Of a stretch of 64,000 bases of DNA, positions 43,678 to 52,077 are shown piece by piece; the first letter of the stretch is position 1; each line of letters starts with the position of its first letter. The stretch is from Microvirga rosea. GTDB lineage: Bacteria > Pseudomonadota > Alphaproteobacteria > Rhizobiales > Beijerinckiaceae. Both the position numbers and the translations under genes were made by a program. Where the stretch lies: assembly GCF_020595095.1 (NCBI RefSeq), contig NZ_JAJDOP010000010.1, positions 1 to 64,000 of the forward strand, written 5' to 3'. The notes beneath the pieces are model-generated. The model saw only the letters and a program-made list of their open reading frames with translations. It was not told the origin of the DNA and did no database searches.

Positions 43678-44592
43678 TCAGAGGTCGCGGTCCCAGCGAG
43701 GCTCCGGGGCGAAGCGGTCAGCCAGGAAATCCACGATGGCACGGACCTTGGCGGGGATTTGCCGGCCCGAGGGGAAAACGGCATAAACCGAGGGTTCGTA
43801 AGTCGGATGATCCGGGAGAAGGTGCACCAGATCCCCGTTGCGCAGGCTGTCGCCGACCAGGAACGTCGGCTGGTACACGATTCCTTGACCGGCGATGGCG
43901 GCTGCCACCAGCGCGTCGCCGTTATTGGCCCGGAGGTTGCCTTTGACGGGCACCACGATGTCGGCGTCCTTTCCAAACGACCAGCGGTCGGCGCTGACCG
44001 TGCTCGAGAGCGTATAGCCAAGGCAATTGTGACGAGAGAGATCGTCTAGGGACTTCGGCGCCCCATGCTCCGCAAGGTAAGCAGGAGAGGCGCACAGGAT
44101 GACCCGGCAGGGTGCAAGCCTCCGAACGACGAGGCTCGAATCCTTGAGTTTGCCGATACGGATCGCAAGATCCCACCCTTCTTCGATGAGCTCCACATAA
44201 CGGTCGGCCAAGCCGAGATCGACGCTGACGGATGGATAAAGGCGGCCGAACTCGGCAAGCGCCGGCGCGATTTCGCGGAAGCCGAACGTCACCGGGACGT
44301 TGAGGCGAAGGGTCCCCCTCGGCTCGATCCGATCGAGACCTGCGGAGGCCTCGGCCTCCTCGATCTCGGTCAGGATGCGCTCGACGGCAGCCAGATAGTT
44401 GCGCCCGCCCTCGGTAAGGGTCAGCTTGCGGGTCGAACGATGGAGCAGCTTGACGCCTAAGCGCATCTCCAGAGCGGCAACATGCTTCGTGACCATGGTT
44501 TGCGAGAGCCCGAGCGCACGGGCCGCCGCCGAAAAGCTCCCGAGAGCCGCCACCTTCTGAAAGACCTGCATGCTGGTGACGCGGTCGAGCAT
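43678..44592 (-). CDS. LysR family transcriptional regulator
   Basis: The N-terminal LysR helix-turn-helix is clear: SMQVFQKVAALGSFSAAARA, LGLSQTMVTKHVAALEMRLG and LLHRSTRKLTLTEGGRNYLA. The effector-binding domain follows (GTLRLNVPVTFGFREIAPAL, DLAIRIGKLKDSSLVVRRLA). It is divergent from the DoxX/VOC genes with 99 bases between them, the standard LysR layout, and probably controls them. The ligand is unknown; DoxX and a glyoxalase-type enzyme suggest a quinone, aromatic or aldehyde stress signal. Confidence 0.92.
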   Translation of the reverse strand: MLDRVTSMQVFQKVAALGSFSAAARALGLSQTMVTKHVAALEMRLGVKLLHRSTRKLTLTEGGRNYLAAVERILTEIEEAEASAGLDRIEPRGTLRLNVPVTFGFREIAPALAEFGRLYPSVSVDLGLADRYVELIEEGWDLAIRIGKLKDSSLVVRRLAPCRVILCASPAYLAEHGAPKSLDDLSRHNCLGYTLSSTVSADRWSFGKDADIVVPVKGNLRANNGDALVAAAIAGQGIVYQPTFLVGDSLRNGDLVHLLPDHPTYEPSVYAVFPSGRQIPAKVRAIVDFLADRFAPEPRWDRDL

Positions 44593-44632
44593 CCTGGTCT
44601 CACTCTCTGGGTTGGAGCTGATATTCCATAGC

Positions 44633-44643
44633 CGATATTATCG
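44633..44643. promoter_or_regulatory. Candidate LysR operator in the lysR-doxX intergenic region
   Basis: CGATA-T-TATCG is a short dyad in the middle of the 99-base divergent region. A related GATATT copy lies a little to the left (44619 region reads TGATATT). A dyad at this place is usual for LysR regulators, but it is short and the assignment rests on position. Confidence 0.35.
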
Positions 44644-44691
44644 TAACGCAGGTTTGAGATCATATGGAAGGGACCATTTCAGGAGATCACC

Positions 44692-45126
44692 ATGATCGAT
44701 ACCCGAACCGCCCCCTACGCGGCTCTCATCCTCCGCGTCACCCTCGGCATCCTGTTTCTGGCGCATGCCGGTCTCAAGGTCTTTGTCTTCACACCGGCGG
44801 GCACCGCGCAATTCTTCGGCAGCCTCGGTCTTCCGCCCGCGCTCGCCTACCTGACCATCCTGGTTGAGGTTGTCGGCGGGGTCGCATTGATCGTCGGTTT
44901 TTATGCCCGCATCGCCGCATTGGTGCTGATCCCCGTTCTTCTGGGCGCGATCTTCACCGTCCATGGACCTGCGGGCTTTTTCTTCACCAACCCGAAAGGC
45001 GGCTGGGAATACCTGGCTCTTTGGATCGTCGGACTTCTCGCGCAGGCGCTCCTCGGCGATGGTGCGCTCGCCCTTAAGGCCACGCCCGCCAAGGCTTCCG
45101 GTGTGTTGACCGCCCGTTCGGCATGA
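44692..45126 (+). CDS. DoxX family membrane protein
   Basis: This protein of 144 residues with four hydrophobic helices starts PYAALILRVTLGILFLAHAG and has the DoxX pattern GSLGLPPALAYLTILVEVVG and RIAALVLIPVLLGAIFTVHG. DoxX-type proteins sit in the inner membrane and are linked to redox or thiol stress in several bacteria; the activity is poorly defined. It is divergent from the LysR gene and followed after 10 bases by a VOC-family gene, so likely one operon under LysR control. Confidence 0.9.
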   Translation: MIDTRTAPYAALILRVTLGILFLAHAGLKVFVFTPAGTAQFFGSLGLPPALAYLTILVEVVGGVALIVGFYARIAALVLIPVLLGAIFTVHGPAGFFFTNPKGGWEYLALWIVGLLAQALLGDGALALKATPAKASGVLTARSA

Positions 45127-45136
45127 GGGTCTCCAC

Positions 45137-45667
45137 ATGACCGCTTCCACCACTCCTCTTAAGGCTGCGGAGCCTTCGGCGACGCGACCCGTCCACCCCG
45201 GGACGCGGATCGGGCACATCCACCTGAAGGTGGCTGATCTTGACCGCGCCATCGGGTTTTACCGGGACGTCCTCGGGTTCGAGCTGATGCAGCGTTATGG
45301 TACGCAAGCTGCCTTCCTGTCCGCGGGTGGGTATCACCACCATATCGGTCTCAATACCTGGGAAAGCGCAGGCGGTTCGCCACCGCCTCCCGGTACCACG
45401 GGGCTCTACCATGTGGCGATCCTCTATCCGACGCGCGCAAGCCTGGCCGACGCCCTCCGCCGTCTCGTCGAGGCAGGCATTGCCCTCGACGGGGCGAGCG
45501 ATCATGGGGTCAGCGAGGCGCTCTACCTGCGCGATCCAGATGGCAACGGCGTGGAACTCTATTGGGACAGGCCCGAGGAGCAATGGCCCAGAACCGAGGA
45601 CGGAAAGCTCCAGATGGTGACGCGCCGGCTCGATCTGCACGGCCTTCTCGCCCAAGCCGCGGCTTGA
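45137..45667 (+). CDS. VOC family (glyoxalase/dioxygenase) protein
   Basis: Two vicinal-oxygen-chelate half-folds are seen: GHIHLKVADLDRAIGFYRDV with a metal His, then AFLSAGGYHHHIGLNTWESA, GLYHVAILYP and YLRDPDGNGVELYWDRPEEQ with the closing metal Glu. This resembles catechol-2,3-dioxygenase or glyoxalase-type enzymes of about 176 residues. The reaction is not identifiable. Co-transcription with DoxX and control by LysR suggest stress or aromatic metabolism. Confidence 0.87.
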   Translation: MTASTTPLKAAEPSATRPVHPGTRIGHIHLKVADLDRAIGFYRDVLGFELMQRYGTQAAFLSAGGYHHHIGLNTWESAGGSPPPPGTTGLYHVAILYPTRASLADALRRLVEAGIALDGASDHGVSEALYLRDPDGNGVELYWDRPEEQWPRTEDGKLQMVTRRLDLHGLLAQAAA

Positions 45668-45680
45668 CGAACACGCCTAA

Positions 45681-45715
45681 ATCTCCAGCTTAAGCTTATC
45701 GTGATAGCTGGAGAT
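45681..45715 (+). promoter_or_regulatory. Perfect 10-bp hairpin overlapping the mscL leader
   Basis: ATCTCCAGCT (45681-45690) and AGCTGGAGAT (45706-45715) are perfect inverted copies with a 15-base loop. The right arm contains GGAG and ends eight bases before the mscL ATG, so the folded RNA would hide the likely ribosome site. It also follows the VOC stop by 13 bases and could work as a weak terminator for that operon. Confidence 0.55.
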
Positions 45716-45723
45716 CTGGGATC

Positions 45724-46158
45724 ATGTGGCAGGAATTCAAGCAATTCGCCTTGCGCGGCAACGTGGTCGATCTGGCCATCGGTGTCATCATCGGTGCCGC
45801 CTTCGGGCGGATCGTCGAGTCTCTCGTCGGAGACATCTTCATGCCGATCATCGGGGCCATCTCCGGCGGCCTCGACTTTTCCAACTATTTCGTACCGCTC
45901 TCGAAAAACGTCACCGCATTGTCTCTTCCCGAGGCGAAGGCGCAAGGTGCCGTTCTGGCCTGGGGCAACTTCATCACGGTCGCGATCAACTTCGCCATCA
46001 TCGCCTTTATCCTGTTTCTGGTCGTAAAGGCGATCAACCGGATGAAGCGGGCGGCGGATGCCAAGGCCGAGGCCGCCAAGAAAGCACCCGAGCTTCCCGC
46101 GGACGTGAAGCTGTTGGGTGAAATCCGCGACCTTCTCAGGGACCGGCGATCCGTCTGA
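45724..46158 (+). CDS. mscL: Large-conductance mechanosensitive channel
   Basis: MscL opens under membrane tension to release solutes during sudden hypo-osmotic shock. The sequence begins [20 protein letters not shown] (the N-terminal helix FKxFxxRGNVxDLAVG), followed by the first span [20 protein letters not shown] and a second span [21 protein letters not shown] charged cytoplasmic helix ends [13 protein letters not shown]. The length of 144 residues is typical. A hairpin covers its ribosome site, see 45681-45715. Confidence 0.95.
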   Translation: MWQEFKQFALRGNVVDLAIGVIIGAAFGRIVESLVGDIFMPIIGAISGGLDFSNYFVPLSKNVTALSLPEAKAQGAVLAWGNFITVAINFAIIAFILFLVVKAINRMKRAADAKAEAAKKAPELPADVKLLGEIRDLLRDRRSV

Positions 46159-46266
46159 CCGTAAAGCGTTCAGCCGGATCTGCGGCTTCTTGGGAGCGGG
46201 CGGCATTCGTGCTTGCCTTCCCGGATCCGGCAAGCCATGCCTGATCCGTCCGCCAGGGAGCTCTTC

Positions 46267-47472
46267 ATGGATGTGTCTGCCGCCGCTTCGTCGCCGTTTT
46301 CTCTCCGTCCCGAAGCCGAGCAGGCCCCGGCGAGCGGAATTGTCGATGTCTTCAACCATGGCAGGAACCGGGAAGGCCTTATTCCTCTCTGGGTCGGCGA
46401 GGGCGATCTGCCGACGCCCTCTTTCATTTGCGATGCCGCAACCCGATCGCTTGCGGCGGGCGAGACCTTTTATACCTATCAGCGCGGCATTCCGGAGCTG
46501 CGCCAAGCCCTGTCGCGCTATCATGAACGCATCTACGGAAAGCCCGTCGATCCTGAGCGCTTCTTCATCACCTCCGGGGGAATGCCGGCGATGCAGATCG
46601 CCATGCGCATGGTTTCTGGGCCGGGCGACGAGGTCCTGATCCCGACGCCGGCGTGGCCGAACTTCGTCGGCGCCATCACGGTCGCCGGCGCTCGTGCGGT
46701 CGGTGTTCCGATGGTGTTCGGGCAAAACGGCTGGAACCTGGATTTCGACCGCCTGCAAAAGGCCGTGACATCGCGGACGCGTGCGATCACGGTGAATTCT
46801 CCTGCCAATCCTACGGGCTGGACGGCGACGCTTTCCGATCTGCGCATGCTTCTGGAGTTCGCTCGCCGGCACAATCTCTGGATCATCGCGGATGAGATCT
46901 ATGGCCGCTTCGTGCACGATCCCGCTCTTGCGATCGACGGCCGAGCCCCCTCGTTCCGGGATGTGATGGCGCCCGAGGACAGGATCCTGTTCATTCAGAC
47001 TTTCTCGAAGAATTGGGCCATGACCGGTTGGCGTCTGGGATGGCTCGAAGCGCCTCCCGACCTGGGGCAAATCATCGAAAACCTGATTCAGTACCAGACT
47101 TCCGGAACCCCCGTTTTCGTTCAGCGGGGCGGGCTGGCGGCTCTGGAGCAGGGCGAGGAGTTCGTGGCGCACCAGATTGCCCGCGCGCGGACCGGGCATG
47201 CCATCGTCGGCCGCCTGACCGAAACCGGCTTGGTGGATCTGCCCTCACCGAGCGGCGCCTTCTATGCCTTTCTCAAGGTCAAAAGCGCGCAGTCTTCCAA
47301 GGACATCGCCATCCGGCTCATCGAGGAGGCGAATGTGGGCCTCGCGCCCGGATCCGCTTTCGGCGAAACGGGAGAGGGGTATCTGCGGCTCTGTTATGCC
47401 CGGAAGTCGTCCGATCTCGAGGAGGCGGTTCGTCGGGTCAATGAGGCATTGCCGCGGATTGCCGAAGGTTAA
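46267..47472 (+). CDS. PLP-dependent aminotransferase, class I/II
   Basis: Fold type I aminotransferase with the PLP-binding Lys in TFSKNWAMTGWRLGW, NSPANPTG, IIADEIYGRF and the substrate-binding Arg in YLRLCYARKSSDL. It transfers amino groups between an amino acid and a 2-oxoacid; specificity is not clear. ATG 46267 (MDVSAAASSP) has AGGGAG upstream and is preferred to ATGs at 46213 and 46237. Length is 401 residues, typical. Neighbours (mscL, AbrB membrane protein) give no pathway. Confidence 0.9.
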   Translation: MDVSAAASSPFSLRPEAEQAPASGIVDVFNHGRNREGLIPLWVGEGDLPTPSFICDAATRSLAAGETFYTYQRGIPELRQALSRYHERIYGKPVDPERFFITSGGMPAMQIAMRMVSGPGDEVLIPTPAWPNFVGAITVAGARAVGVPMVFGQNGWNLDFDRLQKAVTSRTRAITVNSPANPTGWTATLSDLRMLLEFARRHNLWIIADEIYGRFVHDPALAIDGRAPSFRDVMAPEDRILFIQTFSKNWAMTGWRLGWLEAPPDLGQIIENLIQYQTSGTPVFVQRGGLAALEQGEEFVAHQIARARTGHAIVGRLTETGLVDLPSPSGAFYAFLKVKSAQSSKDIAIRLIEEANVGLAPGSAFGETGEGYLRLCYARKSSDLEEAVRRVNEALPRIAEG

Positions 47473-47568
47473 TGAACCAGACTGCATGCCCAGGCTGCAG
47501 GTGAGGAATTTGACCGGAGCGCGTTCCGCGTCCAATGAAGCAGGGCTTTCCCAGTCCTGTCTTTCATC

Positions 47569-48615
47569 ATGCGCCTTTTCCTTGCCCATCTTGTTCAGAT
47601 CCTGATCGCCGGCCTTGGCGGATTGACGCTGGATGCCCTCGGTGTTCCGGCCGCTTGGCTATCGGGGTCCGCCCTTGCCACAATGGCCTGGGGCTGGGCG
47701 GGACGTGCCAAGCCGATGCCGCGCCCGCTGGTTGACGCGGCGATGCTGGTATCCGGCGCATCCATGGGCGCGGCGGTGACGCCTGCCGCCATCGCCGCGG
47801 TGGGCCGCTATCCCTCAAGCCTTATTCTCCTTGTGATCGCCGTCCTGGCCATCTCGGGCGCCTCGGCGCTCTGGCTGACGCGGGTCTCGGGGTGGCGGAA
47901 AGATGACGCGGTGCTGGCGTCGGTGCCGGGAGCGCTGTCGACCGTGCTGGCAATCGCCGTTGACCGAAACGCATCGGTTGCTTCGATCGCCATCGTTCAG
48001 AACCTGCGGCTGTTCGTGCTGATCGCGCTTTTGCCCAGTGCCGTGGTTTTCAGCGGCGGAGGAGCCGCGAACGTCCTCATCGGCCAGGGCCTCCCCGTTC
48101 AAACCGTAGGCGGAATGGCATTCATCTTCCTGGGAGGCCTCCTGCTCGGCCTGATTTTGGCACGCCTCAATGTGGCGGCCCCGATCCTCCTCGGGGCCAT
48201 GCTCGTGAGTACCGTCAGTCATGGTTCCGGGTGGGTCGCGGGCGTCATTCCCCCCGTCATCACCACCATCGGCTTGGTTCTGATCGGCATGTTCATTGCG
48301 GAGCGGTTTCGCGACGTTCGCCGCTCCACGATCCGTACGACTCTAGTTGCGGCGCTCGGCTCTTTTGCCATCGGCATGGTGGTCGCGACGGCGTTTGCGT
48401 GTCTTGCCGCCTGGGTTGCGGGTGTCAGTTTCGCCAACGGCCTTGTTGCATTCGCGCCAGGCGGGCTCGAGGCGATGACGATCCTGGCACTGGTTCTCGG
48501 GCTTGATCCGCTCTATGTCGGCATCCACCATCTGGTCAGGTTTCTCGGGATCGGCCTCGTGGTGCCTTTCGTTGTCGCTTGGCTCCAAAGAAGCGATCCG
48601 CCGGAAACGACATAG
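47569..48615 (+). CDS. AbrB family membrane protein (AmoA/PF05145-like)
   Basis: About ten hydrophobic helices in two similar halves with the family's glycine-rich loops: VPAAWLSGSALATMAWGWAG and later AAPILLGAMLVSTVSHGSGW, plus LASVPGALSTVLAIAVDRNA and AFAPGGLEAMTILALVLGLD. These are the repeated segments of PF05145 proteins, inner-membrane proteins sometimes annotated as ammonia monooxygenase-like or AbrB regulators. The actual function, probably transport, is not known. Convergent with the RpiR gene (8-base gap). Confidence 0.87.
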   Translation: MRLFLAHLVQILIAGLGGLTLDALGVPAAWLSGSALATMAWGWAGRAKPMPRPLVDAAMLVSGASMGAAVTPAAIAAVGRYPSSLILLVIAVLAISGASALWLTRVSGWRKDDAVLASVPGALSTVLAIAVDRNASVASIAIVQNLRLFVLIALLPSAVVFSGGGAANVLIGQGLPVQTVGGMAFIFLGGLLLGLILARLNVAAPILLGAMLVSTVSHGSGWVAGVIPPVITTIGLVLIGMFIAERFRDVRRSTIRTTLVAALGSFAIGMVVATAFACLAAWVAGVSFANGLVAFAPGGLEAMTILALVLGLDPLYVGIHHLVRFLGIGLVVPFVVAWLQRSDPPETT

Positions 48616-48623
48616 AAAGCCGC

Positions 48624-49493
48624 CTATTCCCCGTTTCGAAGGCGCTCGACAGCTTCCATGCGGGGCTTCGCCGTATCCCACAAGCGCCTCGTGACGGCGC
48701 CGACCAGGGCCTCTGCGATCAGCATGAGGCCGATGGAGGAATCCCAATTCGACGGCGCCACGATGGGGGCGGGCAGGACATGGCGGGCGACCCGCGCGAT
48801 GGGCGAGAGCCAAGGATCCGTCAGTAGCACCACGGTCGCTCCCTGCCGCGCAGCCGTCTCGCTCAAGGCGATCACATCTTCCTGGTAGCGCCGGATGTCG
48901 AAGACGACCAGAACGTCCTTTCGGCCGATCTCGATCATCCGGTCGCGCCAGAGAGACGGTTGGCCGTCGATGTAGTCCACTTGGCTGCGCACGATCCGAA
49001 AATGGCTTTCGGCATAGCGCGCCAGGGCCCCCGTGAACCGACCGCCGGTGAAATGAATCTGCCGGCGCTGATCGCTCAGCAGCGCGACGACGGCCTCGAA
49101 TTCGGCGGGAGCAATGTTCTCCACGGTCGCGTTCAGGTTCCCGATTACCGCATCGGCAAAGGATGCCAAGGCAGGAGCGCCTTGGCTGTTCCCCGAGGGA
49201 CCGGCCTTGGCGAGCGGAGAGAGGAGGCGGGCCTCCAGCTCCTCTCGGAGATGCTTTTGGAACTCTGGAAAGCCATTGAACCCCAGGCGCGTCACGAAGC
49301 GCAGGACCGAAGGAGCGGAGATGCCCGCGCGGGTCGCAAATTCCGCAACGGTTTCAAGGCCCGCGAAGGGATAATGGCTCAGGAGGACATGAGCCGCTCG
49401 TTTTTCACTGGTCGTGAAAGTGTCGATCTCGTGCCGGATCCGATCCGCAAGCGTTGATTGTGCTGACGCTTGTATTGTACTTTCGTTACACAT
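48624..49493 (-). CDS. RpiR/MurR family transcriptional regulator
   Basis: The N-terminal helix-turn-helix (TVAEFATRAGISAPSVLRFV) is followed by a SIS sugar-isomerase-type sensor domain (HFTGGRFTGALARYAESHFR, DVLVVFDIRRYQEDVIALSE). RpiR regulators normally respond to phosphosugars, amino sugars or related metabolites. The gene is divergent from the hydrolase/permease/ligase cluster at 49646-56046 and probably controls it. Two TGTA...TACA dyads lie in the shared region, one of them directly upstream of its own start codon. Confidence 0.9.
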   Translation of the reverse strand: MCNESTIQASAQSTLADRIRHEIDTFTTSEKRAAHVLLSHYPFAGLETVAEFATRAGISAPSVLRFVTRLGFNGFPEFQKHLREELEARLLSPLAKAGPSGNSQGAPALASFADAVIGNLNATVENIAPAEFEAVVALLSDQRRQIHFTGGRFTGALARYAESHFRIVRSQVDYIDGQPSLWRDRMIEIGRKDVLVVFDIRRYQEDVIALSETAARQGATVVLLTDPWLSPIARVARHVLPAPIVAPSNWDSSIGLMLIAEALVGAVTRRLWDTAKPRMEAVERLRNGE

Positions 49494-49551
49494 GGCGGCT
49501 TGTCCACACTCTTGTTCTTGACGACTTCCGAAAGCTGTACCAAAAATTACA
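49476..49551. promoter_or_regulatory. Paired candidate RpiR operators in the divergent region
   Basis: TGTA-N7-TACA (49476-49490, ending just before the RpiR start codon) and TGTA-N8-TACA (49536-49551) are two dyads of the type bound by RpiR/HexR proteins (TGTAxxxxxxxxTACA). The two sites are 60 bases apart, centre to centre. They are the natural targets for autoregulation and for control of the rightward cluster. Confidence 0.6.
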
Positions 49552-49645
49552 AAACGACAACACCGAGCGGGAACGTATCAATCGTTCAATCCAGAGCCTT
49601 TCGCGGAATGCGCAGACGGAGAGCCGTATAGTGATTGCGAGGCCG

Positions 49646-50419
49646 ATGGCGACAGGAGTCGAGGAGCACGATCAGTCGATGGCGAATCCTGTCGTTCATC
49701 TGGAGAATCCGGACGGATCGTCCCCAATTCTTCTGATTTGTGAGCATGCCTCCAAGCACCTTCCAGGCCGTTATGGCACCCTTGGCCTTGGGGCAGAGGA
49801 GCGGGAGAGCCATATCGCGTGGGATCCTGGCGCGCTCGGTGTCGCAAAGCACTTGTCCCATGCTCTCGACGCTCCGCTGATTCACGCCGCGGTGTCGCGC
49901 CTTGTGCTGGACCTGAATCGCGACCCGTCCGCACCGGATTCCATCACGACCCTGAGCGAGAACACAGCCGTGCCGGGTAACCTGAACCTCTCGGCGGACG
50001 AGCGTTCTCGGCGCGTCCGTGAGGTTTATGAAGCGTTTCACGGAGCCGTCGACAGCTATGCGAATGCTCGGTTGTCCGCGGGGCGGGTGACGGCGGTCAT
50101 TTCCATTCATTCGTTCACCCCTGTCTACCGGAATATCGCGCGTCCCTGGCAGATCGGTTTGATCTTCGACACGGATGAGCGCTTGGCAAAGCACGTCGCG
50201 GCGGGGCTTCGCCGTGAGCCCGATCTGAATGTTGGGATGAACCAGCCCTACAGCCCGGCCGACAGGGTGTTCCATACCCTTGAAAGACATGCGGAGCGGC
50301 GTGGTCTGGCTCCGCTCATGATCGAAATCCGCAACGACCTGATCCGCACGGAAGACGGGCAGGCGTCGTGGGCGAGCCGCCTTGCACCCTTATTGAGGGA
50401 GGGCGTGCAGCGGCTTTGA
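49646..50419 (+). CDS. N-formylglutamate amidohydrolase family protein
   Basis: The family pattern is clear: NPDGSSPILLICEHASKHLP near the start, ESHIAWDPGALGVAKHLSHA, SRLVLDLNRDPSAP, VISIHSFTPV and LMIEIRNDLIRTEDG. Members are metal-dependent hydrolases of N-formylglutamate in histidine breakdown and of related N-acyl or gamma-glutamyl compounds. No histidine-pathway genes adjoin it. Its place in an ethanolamine-type cluster suggests it hydrolyses a gamma-glutamyl intermediate, which is inference. ATG 49646 (GAGG upstream) and ATG 49679 are both acceptable. Confidence 0.85.
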   Translation: MATGVEEHDQSMANPVVHLENPDGSSPILLICEHASKHLPGRYGTLGLGAEERESHIAWDPGALGVAKHLSHALDAPLIHAAVSRLVLDLNRDPSAPDSITTLSENTAVPGNLNLSADERSRRVREVYEAFHGAVDSYANARLSAGRVTAVISIHSFTPVYRNIARPWQIGLIFDTDERLAKHVAAGLRREPDLNVGMNQPYSPADRVFHTLERHAERRGLAPLMIEIRNDLIRTEDGQASWASRLAPLLREGVQRL

Positions 50420-50481
50420 CGACAGCCATGGCGCGAGGTGTGCCATGGCTCAGAGGCAGACTATTCTTGGAGGAAGAGTCT

Positions 50482-52017
50482 ATGTCAGTCGGACAAGGAA
50501 GCGGTGGGGTACACGCACCGCCAGCTGGGGCGCAGAATTCTGCGGGCGTCACCTACACCACAGTGGATGAGAGCTATTTCGAAGCGCGGCGCCTGAAACG
50601 TCACGCGCGCGTCTGGTCGCTCTGGGCGCTCGGCGTCGGCGCCGTGATCTCGGGCCATTATTCGGGCTGGAACCTGGGCCTTGCCAATGGCTTCGGTTCG
50701 ATGTTCTTCGCCACCATCATCATCGCCATCATGTATCTCGGCCTCACGTTTTCGATCGCCGAGATGTCGCCCGCGCTGCCGCATACCGGCGGCGCCTATT
50801 CCTTTGCACGCACATCGATGGGGCCATGGGCCGGCTATGTCACGGGGATCGCCGAGAATATCGAATTCGTTCTCACCCCGGCCGTGATCGTGTTCTTCAT
50901 CGGCTCTTATCTGAGCGGGATTTTCGGAACCGATCCTGTCTACCAGCCGATCTACTGGATCGTCTGCTATGCCATTTTCGTCGGCCTCAACATCGTCGGG
51001 GTCGAGCTGTCCTTCAAAGTGACCGTCACGGTCACGCTGCTGGCGCTCGCCTGCCTGGTGGTGTTCTATCTATCCGTTCTCTTTTCGGGCAAGTTCGACT
51101 TCGCCCGCTGGGCTCTCAACATGGGACCGGATGGAGCGGAATTGCCAAACGGAAACGGACCATTCCTGCCCATGGGCATCGGCGGCATCTTTGCCACGAT
51201 GCCGTTTGCCGTATGGCTCTTTCTGGCGATCGAGCAATTGCCGCTGGCTGCGGAGGAATCGCATGATCCGCAGCATGACATGCCTAAGGGGATCATCGCG
51301 GGAATCCTGACGCTGATCGCCTCCGCATTCTGTGTCATTTTCCTGAATACGGGAATTGCGCCGGGTGCTGTCGGATACGCCAAGTCGACGGAGCCGCTGC
51401 TGGATGGTTTCCGCACCCTGTTCGGATCCGATATCGCGAAGATCCTGGCCGCCATTGCGGTGATCGGCCTGATCGCATCCTTTCACACCATCATCTTCGC
51501 CTTCGGCCGCCAGATCTACTCGTTGTCGCGTGCAGGATACTTCCCGAGCTTCCTGTCGATCACGCACGGGCAGCGGAAAACACCGCACGTGGCCTTGATC
51601 ACGGGGGCGCTGATCGGCTTGCTGGTGATGATGATCATCTGGTTCTCCTTGGGAGCGGATGCGGGCGGTTCGGTCATCGGCGGAACGCTGCTCAACATGG
51701 CCGTGGCGGGCGCTATGCTGGCTTACTTCATGCAGGGCATGTCCTATATCGTGCTGAAGAAGAAGTTCGTGCATCTCCACCGGCCCTATGTGAGTCCGCT
51801 CGGCATCGCAGGTGCCGTGACATGCATGGTGATCGCCGCGGTGACCCTCTACTTCCAGTTCACCGACCCGATCTTCCAGCGGGCAGTCATCGGCGTTGCG
51901 ATCTATTATGCGGTCATGATGGCCTATTTCATGGTTCATGGGCGTCATAAGCTGATCCTCTCGCCGGAGGAGGAGTTCGCCGTGTCCAAGGGCGAGTCCG
52001 AGTACAGAACATATTGA
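50482..52017 (+). CDS. APC-family permease, ethanolamine permease type
   Basis: A 511-residue transporter with about twelve membrane spans. The start LWALGVGAVISGHYSGWNLG, then IAEMSPALPHTGGAYSFART and a middle FLAIEQLPLAAEESHDPQHD, match the ethanolamine permease (Eat) group of the APC superfamily. It imports ethanolamine or a related amino-alcohol/amino acid across the inner membrane. ATG 50482 has GGAGGAAG upstream; the frame is open further upstream inside the previous gene. A strong hairpin follows at 52027-52050. Confidence 0.85.
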   Translation: MSVGQGSGGVHAPPAGAQNSAGVTYTTVDESYFEARRLKRHARVWSLWALGVGAVISGHYSGWNLGLANGFGSMFFATIIIAIMYLGLTFSIAEMSPALPHTGGAYSFARTSMGPWAGYVTGIAENIEFVLTPAVIVFFIGSYLSGIFGTDPVYQPIYWIVCYAIFVGLNIVGVELSFKVTVTVTLLALACLVVFYLSVLFSGKFDFARWALNMGPDGAELPNGNGPFLPMGIGGIFATMPFAVWLFLAIEQLPLAAEESHDPQHDMPKGIIAGILTLIASAFCVIFLNTGIAPGAVGYAKSTEPLLDGFRTLFGSDIAKILAAIAVIGLIASFHTIIFAFGRQIYSLSRAGYFPSFLSITHGQRKTPHVALITGALIGLLVMMIIWFSLGADAGGSVIGGTLLNMAVAGAMLAYFMQGMSYIVLKKKFVHLHRPYVSPLGIAGAVTCMVIAAVTLYFQFTDPIFQRAVIGVAIYYAVMMAYFMVHGRHKLILSPEEEFAVSKGESEYRTY

Positions 52018-52026
52018 TCGTCATAG

Positions 52027-52050
52027 AGGGAGCGCATCCGTGCGCTCCCT
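52027..52050 (+). terminator. Strong 10-bp hairpin between permease and glutamine-synthetase-like gene
   Basis: AGGGAGCGCA and TGCGCTCCCT pair perfectly around a TCCG loop, 9 bases after the permease stop. Only a weak T-rich stretch follows. It could be a partial terminator or a processing site that lowers expression of the downstream genes relative to the permease. Confidence 0.65.
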
Positions 52051-52077
52051 TCGGTTCATTCTCTTTAGGGATCAGGC

